Below are positions 1 to 10,744 of a stretch of DNA of 64,000 bases, piece by piece. A program made the translations under genes and the position numbers. Under the pieces are notes generated by a model. The model searched no databases. It saw only the letters and a list, made by a program, of their open reading frames with translations, and was not told the DNA's origin. The stretch spans positions 308,935-372,934 of the forward strand of contig VFIW01000043.1 in NCBI GenBank assembly GCA_006386115.1, written 5' to 3'. The stretch is from Globisporangium splendens (lineage: Eukaryota > Oomycota > Peronosporomycetes > Pythiales > Pythiaceae). Numbering within the stretch: position 1 is the first letter of the stretch; every line of letters begins with the position of its first letter.

Positions 1-76
1 GGGTCAGTGTCCTCCTACTAAAATACTAAACTGTGACTAGAAAGCGCCCGTCGCGAACACGGCACATGCGCTTCCG

Positions 77-92
77 TCTCATTCTGTAATTC
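77..92 (+). promoter_or_regulatory. Oomycete initiator-like core promoter of AA17 copy 1
   Basis: TCTCATTCTGTAATTC is a near match to the oomycete core promoter consensus GCTCATTYYNCAWTTT and lies 41 bp before the ATG at 134. It is less perfect than the identical elements before copies 2-4. Transcription start is inferred, not seen. Confidence 0.5.
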
Positions 93-133
93 GCCTCCTT
101 CCAGCCTCATCGCCTTACGCTCTTGTGAATAAA

Positions 134-972
134 ATGGTGTCCACTGGAGTGATTGCCAGCCTCGCACTCGTCGCCACGTTTGTGCACCAAGCGGAGGGTC
201 ACGTGTACCTGACGCAGCCGTTGGCGGAGTTCAAGAAGGGTGCGTCCAAGTCTAGCTGGGTCGCCGAGTTCGCTCCACCATGGGAAGGCACGTTCAAGAC
301 CGGTGCGCAGTACGCTGCCGTGGCGCCAGGCAAGGGCTACAAGGATCTGAAGTCTTTCTTGGAAGACAAGGGACCAGTGTGCGGTAACTCGCTGCCGGAT
401 GCCAAGCCTAAGCCCATCCCAAGCGACGGCGTCATCAAGCTCGCGAGTACGATCGAGCACGCGGGTCCGTGTGAAGTCTGGTTTGACGACGTGCGCGCAT
501 TCCACGACGACGACTGCGAGAAGACGTTCGGCTCGGCGACGTCGTTCAAAGTGGACTTCTCGGCGTGCAAGGGCTCCTGCATGCTGCGTTTCTACTGGCT
601 TGGCCTTCAAGATGGTGGCAAGCGCTGGCAATCGTACAGTACGTGGAGTGTGCTTTCTGTGTGTCTCATGGATTGTGACTGCTGCGCTAATGCTTTTGTT
701 TCTGTTTGTACATTTTTGTAGAAAACTGCATTCCTCTGACCGACGGTACTAGCTCCGGCAGCAGCAGCTCCACGAAGACGCCAGTCCCAACGACGAAGAA
801 ACCATCGTCCAAGACGCCGACTCCGACCACCGCGAAACCCACCCCAACGACCGCGACCCCGGCGCCAACGGAAGACACCGTGGATGACGAGTACGCGAGC
901 GGAAGCAACTCGACGACTCCTTCCACGGCGCCATCACCAACCAAGAAGTGCACAGCCAAGCGCCGCTCGTAA
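134..972 (+). CDS. AA17 lytic polysaccharide monooxygenase, copy 1, with Thr/Pro/Ser-rich tail
   Basis: This is a secreted copper oxidase of the oomycete AA17 type, a family known to cleave pectin oxidatively. Exons 134-638 and 722-972; the intron is 639-721 (GTACGT...TTGTAG) and gives 251 residues. The start is the ATG at 134; in-frame codons upstream are not ATG. Residues 1-22 are a signal peptide, so His23 becomes the mature N-terminus, as a histidine brace requires. His109 (in EHAGPC) and Tyr154 (in LRFYWLG) are the likely other copper-site residues, inferred by analogy. Cysteines stand at 83, 113, 128, 145 and 149. Unlike the other copies, exon 2 adds an 80-residue Thr/Pro/Ser/Lys-rich tail that looks like an O-glycosylated linker, with no recognisable module after it. 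The family call is strong; substrate is inferred. Confidence 0.9.
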
Positions 973-3243
973 GTGTCGTAGCACTCTGTTTCCTGGTGAG
1001 TAGATTACAAGATTATATGTAGTGTCGTCTGGAGTAGATATATCTGCATGTTTCAGTCCATAGACTGCACCAATCGGACCATGCTGTAAACTGATCTCGA
1101 GTCAACTACAACGGCATTTGAGTAATGACACGGTTGCAAAAGCTTCTACATGGGCTCACCATCGATTATCGTTCTGTTGAAGATTACTGTGTTGCAAAAG
1201 CGAGAGGGCTGTCATCCCCCAGATTCAGAACTTTTGCTTTGACAGAAACAGCCGCTGATGGCTTCGCGTGTTCCATGGTCGCTGATCTCCAACTTTCACG
1301 GGAAAGCCAGCTCCAGGCTGGGAAACCTCTCGAACAGACATGGCCAGTTTTGTAGAGAGTTTGGAAAGAGTCCTCTAAACGACCGATTTGGCTCGAATTT
1401 GAGATTTTTTGGGGGAATCTATTTCGGTGACGATAGGGAATCTCGCCTGAATACAGGAGAATGACTGACTGTGCTCTGCGCATTGCCCAATCAGGTTCTT
1501 TACATTTTTTGGGAAGGAGCATCCGCTATTGACAGAAATCCCCTAGGTCCACCAAACGCGTCCTTGCAAGGCGCAACACGAGCCGTTACGACAGCGCGCG
1601 CTGTGTGATGTGAAGCACTCAACATTGCGATGTGTGTCATTGATCGACTGTTGCGAGCCCCTACCATCCTAAGGGGGTACCGAAGTACCTTGTTCCAGTT
1701 CAGTACATTTGATATCTTGTCATTTTGGCGATTCGGCTGAGATTTTTAAAACACCCCTTCAACGTGACCGTGAGTGTCCCTCAGTAATTGCTCTCTTTCT
1801 CTCTGAAGACTCGCTGCCAATGCTTTCACAGTCGTGCGGCGTCGCGTCGAGACTTGTGGATACAAAAGATGATAAGCCTCGAAAAATGCTGTGAGATGAT
1901 GCTTCATACGACAATCCGGATGGCCCAGCCATCGTACGAGACCCTCTCGCGAGATTGAGACGACTCGTTCGCAAGAGTACGCCAATCGCATTGTAGTGTA
2001 GAGGCAAAATTCACTGCACGCGGTATAGATACTTTGGTTTTGTGAAAACTTGCTGGGAAATTTCCCTCTCCTGCATGCAGTATCAGAAGGTCCAGACGAA
2101 ACAACACAAGTGCTGGGTCTCTCATTTTGATCATGGGTGAAAGCGATCTGTTGTTGACAACAAGCAGACGATCTTAGGAAACCCTTGTGATTGTCCATAG
2201 CTCGGTGTGCATAGCGGGTCTCGAGCCAAAACGCAGTCCTTCACATCGTGGCATCACCGAAAGTTGACTATTGGCGCAGGATAACAGCGTGAACGCATCT
2301 AAAACACCTGGCCATCACATTGACGTATCGGTGTGTGTTTCTGGCTCTACAATCGTACATTTTGCGAGGGTGACCCCACACTGTTCGCCAGACAGATTGC
2401 CAAGCTGCAGCCCAGAGCGACTGCGGAGGCACAACGTTGATCACTTCTACCAAAGTCAGTATGCTTCTAAACAGCTCATTTGTGTCGGTTGATCTGGCTA
2501 ATAAAGACTGTAGCCCCAATTTTGGATGGAGGAGGAGGCACTTGGGAAAATAATCCGTTTTGGTTGCTCAATTGCTTGTTTGTACAAAGTTTTGTATGGT
2601 AGGCAACTTGGACATAAACTGAAAAGTGCAAAATAAAACCCTGAAAAATGGGATAAAAATAACCCGTAACTTTCAAGATCAGGGTGTTAGGAGGTTGCTG
2701 CCCAATCACGCTGCTGTGTTGGGTCTGAGTGGCAGTTCCCCTGAACATAAAACACTACGTTTCAGTGCAATATTTCGTGCTCAGTCTAGTTATTAGGTGC
2801 TTTTTGCATTTTTCAGTTTTTATTGCAATTTTCAGTCTGCTCAGTTCGTTTTTCAGGTTCTCTCGATAACTTTCAGTCATTTGTCTGTTTCGAGGTTCAT
2901 AGGATCCAGCGCAAGCAAGTCTGACGACAGTGTGCCACTGTCCGAGTTTCGGTGGAACCAGCTGTCGAGTGAACCGAGACTCAAAAGGCACATCAAAAGG
3001 TGAGTGCTGACTCGAAAATACAGTCACAGCAGCATTTGAGATAGAAATGCAGGATGGGCATCCATCTGACTGCAAGGAAATGCAACCAACCACATCAACC
3101 ATATGTAACTCCGGTTCAAGTGAACACACCATGAGGAACCTTCAAAGAGCGCCGTCTCAAGCGAACCATGCCATGAGGAATATCCAAAGTGCGCCGTCTC
3201 AAGTGCGCCGTCTCAAGCGCAAGCGAAACCAAGCCAAACTAAA
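973..3243. other. Intergenic spacer with the first copy of a duplicated AA17 upstream module
   Basis: No convincing gene. Roughly 1790-2525 aligns by eye with 5815-6585 and 11465-12000; shared landmarks are a CAGTCGTGCGGC block (about 1831), GTGAAAACTTGCTGGGAAA (about 2042) and TATCGGTGTGTGTTTCTGGC (about 2327). The rest is unremarkable, with TTTTCAGTTTTTATTGCA-like short T/CAG repeats at 2800-2870. Confidence 0.6.
1790..2525 (+). repeat. AA17 upstream module, copy A
   Basis: Diverged direct repeat, about 0.75 kb, of the spacer before AA17 copy 3 (5815-6585) and, shorter, of that before copy 4 (11465-12000). It shows that the duplicating unit was a cassette that included upstream DNA. Boundaries are by eye. 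Confidence 0.6.
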
Positions 3244-3259
3244 GCTCATTCTCCAATTT
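3244..3259 (+). promoter_or_regulatory. Oomycete core promoter (Inr-FPR) of AA17 copy 2
   Basis: GCTCATTCTCCAATTT matches the oomycete consensus GCTCATTYYNCAWTTT exactly, 54 bp before the ATG. The whole stretch from here to the ATG is almost identical before copies 3 and 4. Confidence 0.85.
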
Positions 3260-3313
3260 GCCTGCTCCAGCGCATCCAGAGTTCAACCCACACCCCACAC
3301 TACTCCCGACAAG

Positions 3314-4043
3314 ATGGTTTCCACTGGAATGATCGCCAGCCTCGCGCTCGCCGGCGCCGCGTGCATCAACCACGTCGAGGGCCACACGTACCTCACGCAG
3401 CCGTTGGCTGAATTCAAGAAGGGCGCATCGATGTCGAGCTGGGTCGACCAGTTCTCGCCACCATGGTCGGGCACCTTCAAGACTGGTGCGCAGTACGCTG
3501 CCGTGGCGCCAAGCAAGGGTTACAAGGACCTGAAGTCGTTCTTGGACGACAAGGGTCCAACGTGCGGCAACACGCTGCCGAACGCCAAGGCCAAGGCGAT
3601 CCCAAGCGACGGCACGATCAAGCTCGCGAGTTCGATGGAACACCCAGGTCCTTGTGAAATCTGGCTCGGCAACGTCCGTGCGTTCCACAACGACGACTGC
3701 AACAAGCAGTTCGGCGATGCCACGTCGTTCAAGATCGATTTCTCTGCGTGCAAGGGCAACTGCATGTTGCGTTTCTACTGGCTCGGACTCCAGGATGGTG
3801 GCAAGCGCTGGCAATCGTACAGTAAGTGCTCTATTTGTTTGTTTTTTCATGGTCGCTTTGGTCTCGGTGCATATTCACTAACGATTTTCTTCATTACATG
3901 AATGGTACTCAACAGAGAACTGCATTCCACTCTCTAGCAGTGGCAGCAGCAGCGCCACAAGCTCGAAGAAGAAGTCGTCCAAGTCGACAAAGTCGTCGTC
4001 GAAGTTGCGCTCGCTCGAGGAAGCCGATGATATTACGGTCTAA
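3314..4043 (+). CDS. AA17 lytic polysaccharide monooxygenase, copy 2
   Basis: Exons 3314-3821 and 3916-4043, intron 3822-3915 (GTAAGT...AACAG), 211 residues. The frame stays open upstream of 3314, but the ATG at 3314 follows the core promoter and starts the signal peptide, so it is chosen. Cleavage after Gly23 exposes His24 (HTYLTQP). The conserved EHPGPC and LRFYWLGLQDGGKRW blocks carry the other likely copper-site His and Tyr. Copy 2 differs from its sisters in the first third (SMSSWVDQFS). Exon 2 gives a short Ser/Lys-rich tail ending LRSLEEADDITV; LRSLEEA is kept in copies 2-4. Likely role: extracellular oxidative attack on pectin. Confidence 0.92.
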
Positions 4044-7025
4044 GCCTCAACATCAAATGGCTGGAGTGTGGGCACGCCACACCGAAACACAGGAATGAAT
4101 GCACACTGAGAGGGTGATAAATTGTATTTTGCCAACCCTATACAAACGAAATAAATGTCTGGACAACTCTGTCTTGTGATGTACACGACACAAAGTCTTC
4201 AGTGCAAGCACGCGTTCATCGGATGTGGCATCTGGAGCCCCTTTGATGAGATGGGTCGTCTTTGGAATGAACCGAATCACTTTGTTTTAAGGAAGGCACG
4301 CTTCTTTCCTGGTCTAAAAGGGGCGTGGTCTGATGTTTTGTGTTCGTGCAATGGGTGTGAAAACCATACCAGACCAATACAATGAGTTTTATCAATGAAA
4401 TGTAAAAATTTCACAGAGTTTTGACAAAAATGACCAACCAGACCAGCATGTCAGCTCAGCAACAAAGTGGTAGATTATTTTACGGGCCACATACAGACAT
4501 GACCTGATTCCCGATCAGATTCCTTCTCAACAGACTGAGGGAGAGAAGACGATGCAGACAAGATTGGGCAAGCTGCAAGGCGGAGCTCCCGAGCGAGCAA
4601 ATCGAGCGAAGAGAGAGCCTCGCTCCGCGCGTCAGTTCCGACCGACTCATCGGGTAATCTCCCAACCACCAGCGACATCCGCCGACGACCCACAAACGAC
4701 TCGACAAAAATCAGACTCACGGATTTCGGCCGCACTGTTGCCGATAACGCCCAGACGAACCGCGCTCGCACACACGGAGCCGTTCTTTCCGTTTCACGAC
4801 GCGTTCGCTATCGCATTGCCGACACCCGCATCGCAACATCGCATCTCAATCCACCAGCACTTGTGCCACGTCACTCCAGCATGCTCGGCTCAGAGAACAA
4901 CAGACGATCCACGCCGTCCACGACTACCCGCCGTCACAGCAGTCTTGCACCTGCACGGTGGCGTCATCTCCACGACAGCAGCTCCATCATATCGATACAA
5001 TTATTTGCCGAGTTCAACAAATGCAATAATTGATGTTTGCCACGCTATGTAGGAAGGAAAGTTAATGTGGCGCACTCGAAGAACCGAGTCCATCAGTTAC
5101 TGTAGATACCGGTGTCAAACCGGTCTTTGCTTCTTGATTCCGAATGCAAGAATGCTTGTCCCGAATTGATCAACCTTGAATGTCGATGGCCTGTCTTTGG
5201 TTCACTTGCCTGTTTTTGTCAGGATGGCGAGATCCCTTTTTGATGCGCTGTGACCCCAAATAAAGCCTTTTGATCGGATTTGACTCTTCCTCCTCAAGAT
5301 ATCAAAGCACCACCACACTCGTCAAATCAGCGAAATGATCGGCAGGAATAGACTGCCGTTGGATCGCAGAAGGGTGCACACACGATCGTCTCGCCTCTGC
5401 TGCTCTCTCGTGTAAATTGTGGCTGTTGAACAGCTTTCGTTTAGATCGGACTGCGCATTTCTCGCCATCCAGAAACTACTGTTTATTGTTCCACCGCAGA
5501 CGAAAAGCAAGTTGGAGGTCACTGTTGCCCAACTTGTCCTATCCGAAATAATCCCTTGATTACACGGCGTGCGCGATTTTGTGCCATATACTTCCGCGTG
5601 TTCACAGGAGAGGGGGGAAGATTCATCGTAAAATGTATACTCCGAGTCATTTGAAGCGCACACAGCAGCAACGGTTGCGATTGGTAAAATGCGTGTCCCA
5701 ATGAATTGTACGTGTGTAATCTGGCTCTTTGCTGTTGCAGACTTGTGCGACGGCACACCGGGATTTCGAAATTGAACCTTGAACAACATCGTGAATTGTC
5801 CGTCAATGCAATTTAACTCTCTCTCTCTCTCTCTCTCGCACGATCGTGAAGACTCGCTGCTGATCCTTTCACAGTCGTGCGGCATCGCATCGAGATTTGT
5901 AGAGGCATCTCGAAACATGCAGTGAGATTTTATCACTTTATACAGTACGACAGTTTGGATGGCCCGGTCCATACATGACATCGCAAGAGATCCTCTCGTA
6001 GGATTGAGAGGTCCGCATTCACAAGAGTGTCGAGGTGGAATCCTCTGTCACACGCGCCACAAATGCTTTGGTTCTCGTGAAAACGTGCTGGGAAGCTTCC
6101 GTGAAAGGATCACACCCTTGCTGGATCTATACAAATGTTGGGGCTTTCTTTTTGATTGTGGGTGGAAGTACAGTAATCTGTTGTCGATATTACAACAAAC
6201 AGACGATGTTTTTTTTCATGCGCAGCTCGGTGGACACAAGGAATCTCGAGTCAGCACGCAGCGCTTGATATCGTGATACCACCGAAAGTTGAAAGTACCC
6301 ACCAGACGCGCACTAGAAGCAGCACGTATGGTTCAATTATGAATGAAAACGCCTGACCGTCACTTTACATATCGGTGTGTTTGTGTGTGGCTGGCTCTAC
6401 AGTGCAATTACGTCGCATTACATCTTGCGAGAGCGAAACACTCAGCAGCCAGATAACCGAGCTACAGCCTAAAGATGACTGTGTAGGCGCAAGGGAGATC
6501 TCTGCACCAAAGTCAGTCTGCTTCTAATGAGCAACCCATTAGGGCTCGCTAGTCTGACTGCCGCAGTCTCCATGATTTTGGATTTGCAGATGCTCAATTA
6601 CTAATTTAGTATATTTTCCAACTAAAGAGGGAACTCTGTTTCAGTGCTCAATTACGTGTTCATACAGTGCTGGGGTTTGTATGGCAGACAACTTTCAGTG
6701 GTGCTGTTGTTTATCGATTTCGCGGACTGATCTTTCTCAAGTTCTGGTGGAACCAGCTGTCGAGTAAATTAAACTGGACCTCCTTTTGCTGGCACATCGA
6801 CTGCTGGCTCGAGAAGTTAGTCGAGATACAAAAGCAGGCTGGGCACCCCAGCACGCTTTTGGCTGCACAGTCTGGCCATCCAAGCTCGCCATATGGCTAT
6901 GAGGAAAGGTAGCCACCTTTACATTGTCCTGACATCACATGCTACTAACGTACCAAGCAGCTCATGCCATGAAGAGCATCCAATGAGCACCGTCGCAAGC
7001 AGAGTCAAACCCAGCGCCAACCGAA
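4044..7025. other. Intergenic spacer between AA17 copies 2 and 3
   Basis: The 3' UTR block 4105-4290, with a polyadenylation-like AATAAATGTC at about 4150, recurs after copies 3 (7878) and 4 (13184). A second upstream module lies at 5815-6585, with a (CT)n run at 5817-5838. The open frame 4552-5052 lacks any domain or supporting signal and is not called a gene. Confidence 0.6.
5815..6585 (+). repeat. AA17 upstream module, copy B
   Basis: Diverged direct repeat of 1790-2525, keeping the CAGTCGTGCGGCATCGCATC, GTGAAAACGTGCTGGGAAGC and ATATCGGTGTGTTTGTGTG landmarks in order. It stands about 0.5 kb before the core promoter of copy 3. Confidence 0.6.
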
Positions 7026-7041
7026 GCTCATTCTCCAATTT
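7026..7041 (+). promoter_or_regulatory. Oomycete core promoter (Inr-FPR) of AA17 copy 3
   Basis: Exact GCTCATTCTCCAATTT, 54 bp before the ATG at 7096, in the same context as copies 2 and 4. Confidence 0.85.
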
Positions 7042-7095
7042 GCCTGCTCCAGCGCATCCAGAGTTCAACCCGCACCCCACACTACTCCCGACAAG

Positions 7096-7753
7096 ATGGT
7101 TTCCACTGGAATGATCGCCAGCCTCGCGCTCGCCGGCGCCGCGTGCATCAACCACGTCGAGGGTCACACGTACCTCACGCAGCCGTTGGCCGAGTTCAAC
7201 AAGGGTGCGTCCAAGTCGAGCTGGGTCGCCGAGTTCCAACCACCATGGTCGGGCACCTTCAAGACTGGTGCGCAGTACGCTGCCGTGGCGCCAAGCAAGG
7301 GCTACAAGGACCTGAAGTCGTTCTTGGACAGCAAGGGTCCAACGTGCGGCAACACGCTGCAGAACGCCAAGGCCAAGGCGATCCCAAGCGACGGCACGAT
7401 CAAGCTCGCGAGTTCGATGGAACACCCAGGTCCTTGTGAAATCTGGCTTGGCAGCACCCGTGCGTTCCACAACGACGACTGTGAGAAGGCGTTCGGCTCG
7501 GCCACGTCGTTCAAGATCGATTTCTCTGCGTGCAAGGGCAACTGCATGTTGCGTTTCTACTGGCTCGGACTCCAGGATGGTGGCAAGCGCTGGCAATCGT
7601 ACAGTAAGTGCTCTATTTGTTTGTTTTTTCATGGTCGCTTTGGTCTCGGTGCATATTCGCTAACGATTTATCCGACGTCAAACAGAGAACTGCGTGCCAC
7701 TCAAGTCGTCCAAGTTGCGCTCGCTCGAGGAAGCCGAGGACGTTGCCGTCTAA
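7096..7753 (+). CDS. AA17 lytic polysaccharide monooxygenase, copy 3 (mosaic, shortest tail)
   Basis: Exons 7096-7603 and 7686-7753, intron 7604-7685 (GTAAGT...AACAG), 191 residues, the shortest of the four. The signal peptide is identical to copies 2 and 4, and the mature protein starts at His24. The first half (SKSSWVAEFQPPWSG) is that of copy 4. The second half (SSMEHPGPCEIWLG, SFKIDFSACKGNC) and the start of the intron are those of copy 2, so the gene looks like a recombinant. The tail is only about 21 residues, ending LRSLEEAEDVAV. No frame damage. Role as in the other copies. Confidence 0.92.
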
Positions 7754-8408
7754 ACGTTAAGAGGTATCGACGTCGGCGAATAAAGACGGACTCATCGTCA
7801 AATGGCTGTAGAGTCGATCTTGTCGGCCGTACTACGCCAAACAAAACAGTAAATGCATACAGGCTGGCTGTGAGGTCAGGAGGGTGAAGAAGTGTAATTT
7901 TACCAACCCTATTCCAAATAAATGTCGGGCAACTCCGTCTTGTAATGTACACGATACAACGACTTCCTTCAACTGGAAGATCTCAACGACACCACATTTG
8001 TGCTTGACACGTTGCGACAAGCTCAAGATAGGTTCTTGTTTTTGCGTTTTTTGTTTTATTTGTCAACACTAAACCCAACAAGACTCGAAGATCTGTCACT
8101 GATGGACGAATCAAAGCTGAGCCATCTGTGTCGGATGTGCGCAGTCTCTCTCTCTCTCTCTCATTGCAGGCTCTCGTCGTCTGTTACCGACAAGGGATAT
8201 CCTCTGTTACCGATCAGGGAGTTATTTTGAGGAGCTCAGGCTCTCGTCCTCAGTCACCGACAAGGTAGCTATTTCGAGGAGTTCACCTCACCTTTATCTC
8301 GCGAACCCCTCCCTGTCTTGTCGTATGAAGCTCCGAAGACCCCACTCGACAAGCTGCACCAAGGTGCTTAGGTCGCGCTGGTGAAGCGTCGTTGCAGGGA
8401 AATTCACA
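7754..8408. other. Spacer with AA17-type 3' UTR and short repeats
   Basis: 7878-7990 repeats the 3' UTR of the other AA17 genes (ACCAACCCTATTCCAAATAA...). A (CT)n run lies at 8142-8161. An imperfect tandem duplication follows, with CAGGCTCTCGTCGTCTGT at about 8167 and CAGGCTCTCGTCCTCAGT at about 8238, each followed by TACCGACAAGG or CACCGACAAGG. No gene. Confidence 0.55.
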
Positions 8409-10744
8409 ATGAGCCATCACGCGGACACGCCCCCGATTCCAGATCGTGCGGGTGATGCCGCTCTTTCAGGGCGAGATACAAACGATTCGACCAGGGTCTT
8501 CGACTCCTCGGTCTTCAAGCCTCAGATTATATCCAAGCGGAAGACCATGATGTTCTACGTCTGCGGACGGGCGCGTCAGCCCGCGCTGTTTGCGATCGGT
8601 GCCATGGGACTCTGGCCGCTGCTGCTTCAGGTCATCATGGTGCCCGAGAGTGTCTTTGGCGACGGCCACGGCGATCGCTACGAGCAAGTCTCGTACTTCG
8701 CGTTTGAGAACGACCACTACCAGGTGCTCACTTCACGCAAAGTCGATTGCAGTGACCTTCAAACTGCGCTATTCGGCGGTAATATCCCTGTCGCTACCAA
8801 GGATCTGCTGCATGCGGTGTCAGAAACGACTTTCAAGACGGCTCGCTCGCTCGTAGTCAACCAGACGACGGATTCCAACGCCACCAAGTTGTCAGTCTCC
8901 GCGGGAATCCTTGGGCTTGCGAAGGACAGGAGCGCTTGCTTCGGTGGCGTCGACGACGAAGGATCTGTGCAGGTGGAGGCGCTGCTTAGTGCACAGGATG
9001 CGGCGGTGTTCGGAGTGGACTCGGCTTGCTTGGAAGGCAGCGCGACGCACATGCGTCTGCGCCTGCAGGCGACCGAGTTCTTCAGCCCAGACACCATGGG
9101 TGAACTGAACCCAGCCCGCATCCCCGGCGCGATGCTGATTGTCTCGCTCGTGGACGAGAATCTCAAGCCCGTGCTCAGCTCATGCTACAGTGCTACCCGT
9201 GAGGCGCGCTACAAGATGACGGAGACTGAGTCCGAGTACCGTCGTCTCGTGCCGGTCTACTCGAAGCAGCTGCTGGTGCCCGAGACCTGTCATTCGTTCA
9301 CGCTGTCCGGTGGGTCGCGCGACGCGTTCGGATGTGCATACTCGGCGCTTGAAACCTCTGGCGCTGTCGCCGACCTGAACACGAACGGTGCCCAACGCAC
9401 GTACTCGTTCCCGGCTCCATGGCGTATGATTCAGTGCACGGTTGGGGGTGAGTGCAGTTCGTTGCTTTTCACGCAGATGTGGCTTTCAGAGTGGACGGTG
9501 CAAGACACGACGTCGGGTCAGGTGCTGCGCCACAACTTCGTCAACCACAAAGTCAACGAAGTGACTGTCGACAGCACGTTTAGCTTGCGTCTCGTGATCA
9601 GTCTGCAGATCCAAACGCTCGTTGTGACAGCGTGCCTCACCAGTGTGCGTGGCTGGTACACGATTCAGTGCGTGGTCGTGTCACCGTGGGCAAAAGTCGC
9701 GAACGCCACCACGTCCTGCACCATTTCGAAGGTCGTGCGCAGCAGCTACAACTTCATCTTGGTGGCGCAGATGGTGTTGGGCATTATGCAGTGGCGCAAG
9801 CAGCTCGCGATTGATATGCTGGTGGGTGCGGACACCAACCAAGCCGTACTGCGTGCGACTGGATGCAGCACGCTGGTGGTGGTGTTGGCGATCAACATCG
9901 TGTTTGCGCGAGCGGGTGATCTGAAGATGCAAGAGATGGAGCCAAGCTTTGCGCATGTTGTCGGGTTCTTGGCGTCGATCATCTTGTACTTGGTGGCACG
10001 ATCGAGCTCCATCGGTGCGTCGGCGCGGTCGCTGCTAGCAAAGGGTATGCACACTGTGGCAGCCAATGAAGTCACGCAGTATTCAGGATGCCGCGGCTCC
10101 TCCGTGTGTGCTGCTCAATCATCGCTGCAAAGTTACACTGTGTTGCTCGTGTTGGCATCACTGCTGCGTGTGCGACTGGGCTGTTCATGCAAGCTGCTTT
10201 GCAGGCGAGTGCGCACCAAGGTAACAGCCGTCGAGTCATGAAGAAGGCGAGATCAAAGAACGCGCTGCTCCGAAAGGAATCGGTCAACTCATTCACGCGG
10301 TTCCTCGACGATCGTTCGCAGAAAACCGACTTGTACGACAGGAGCACCGAGATTTACGTCAGAGTGCCGGGTGGTACAGTCCTCTCCACACGCGGACAGC
10401 TCGAAGCGTGCGGTTTTGTTCCCGCAGCGAAAATGCTCTTCCGGTACCGCGACTTGCCTCAGTTTCTCGGGGCTCGTGCGCTCCCCATGCACGTGCTCAA
10501 CTTGTTCAACCTCACAGTCACTATTTATGAGCTGATGGAGACGGAGGAAGTGGTGAACGGCTTGCCTGTGATGTACGTCGCGGACCAGGTCATCCACGCG
10601 CACTGGAGCAAGCTCAAGGGTGCGACTCTGAGCTGGTCGCTGGCGTATTACGGCGGCGACGACCGCGAGCACCGCTTCTCGACGGGTCTCGCGAAGATCT
10701 TTCGGCAAAGCTCTTCCAAGTGTGCTGTGGCTGCCGAGACATAG
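8409..10744 (+). CDS. Large multi-pass membrane protein of unknown function
   Basis: I do not recognise the family beyond its likeness to uncharacterised oomycete membrane proteins. The ATG at 8409 opens about 540 codons. A membrane segment at residues 57-80 follows a basic stretch. A long loop with several cysteines (probably extracytoplasmic) reaches about residue 390, then there are about four hydrophobic segments: RLVISLQIQTLVVTACL, YNFILVAQMVLGIM, STLVVVLAINIVF and VVGFLASIILYLVA. The last 170 residues, up to 10744, lie in another frame. The switch falls at 10045-10220 and may be an intron: GTATGC at 10045, or GTGTGT at 10104 with the good acceptor TTTGCAG ending at 10204. A one-base deletion is the other option. 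It interrupts the AA17 array, and nothing links it to pectin. Confidence 0.65.

Noticed and set aside
4552..5052. 166-codon frame in the spacer after AA17 copy 2
   Set aside because: Low-complexity Arg/Pro/Thr content, no promoter, no counterpart in the other spacers.
6919..7632. Long antisense frames opposite all four AA17 genes
   Set aside because: All four occur at the same place because the genes are near-identical; no signal peptide or domain in the translation.
8142..8161. (CT)n run as a possible regulatory GAGA-type element
   Set aside because: Similar short dinucleotide runs occur at 5817, 28784 and 49199 without consistent placement; treated as microsatellites.
10045..10086. 42-nt intron GTATGC...TTCAG in the membrane protein gene
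   Set aside because: Shorter than the other introns here and does not change the frame, so it does not explain the switch.
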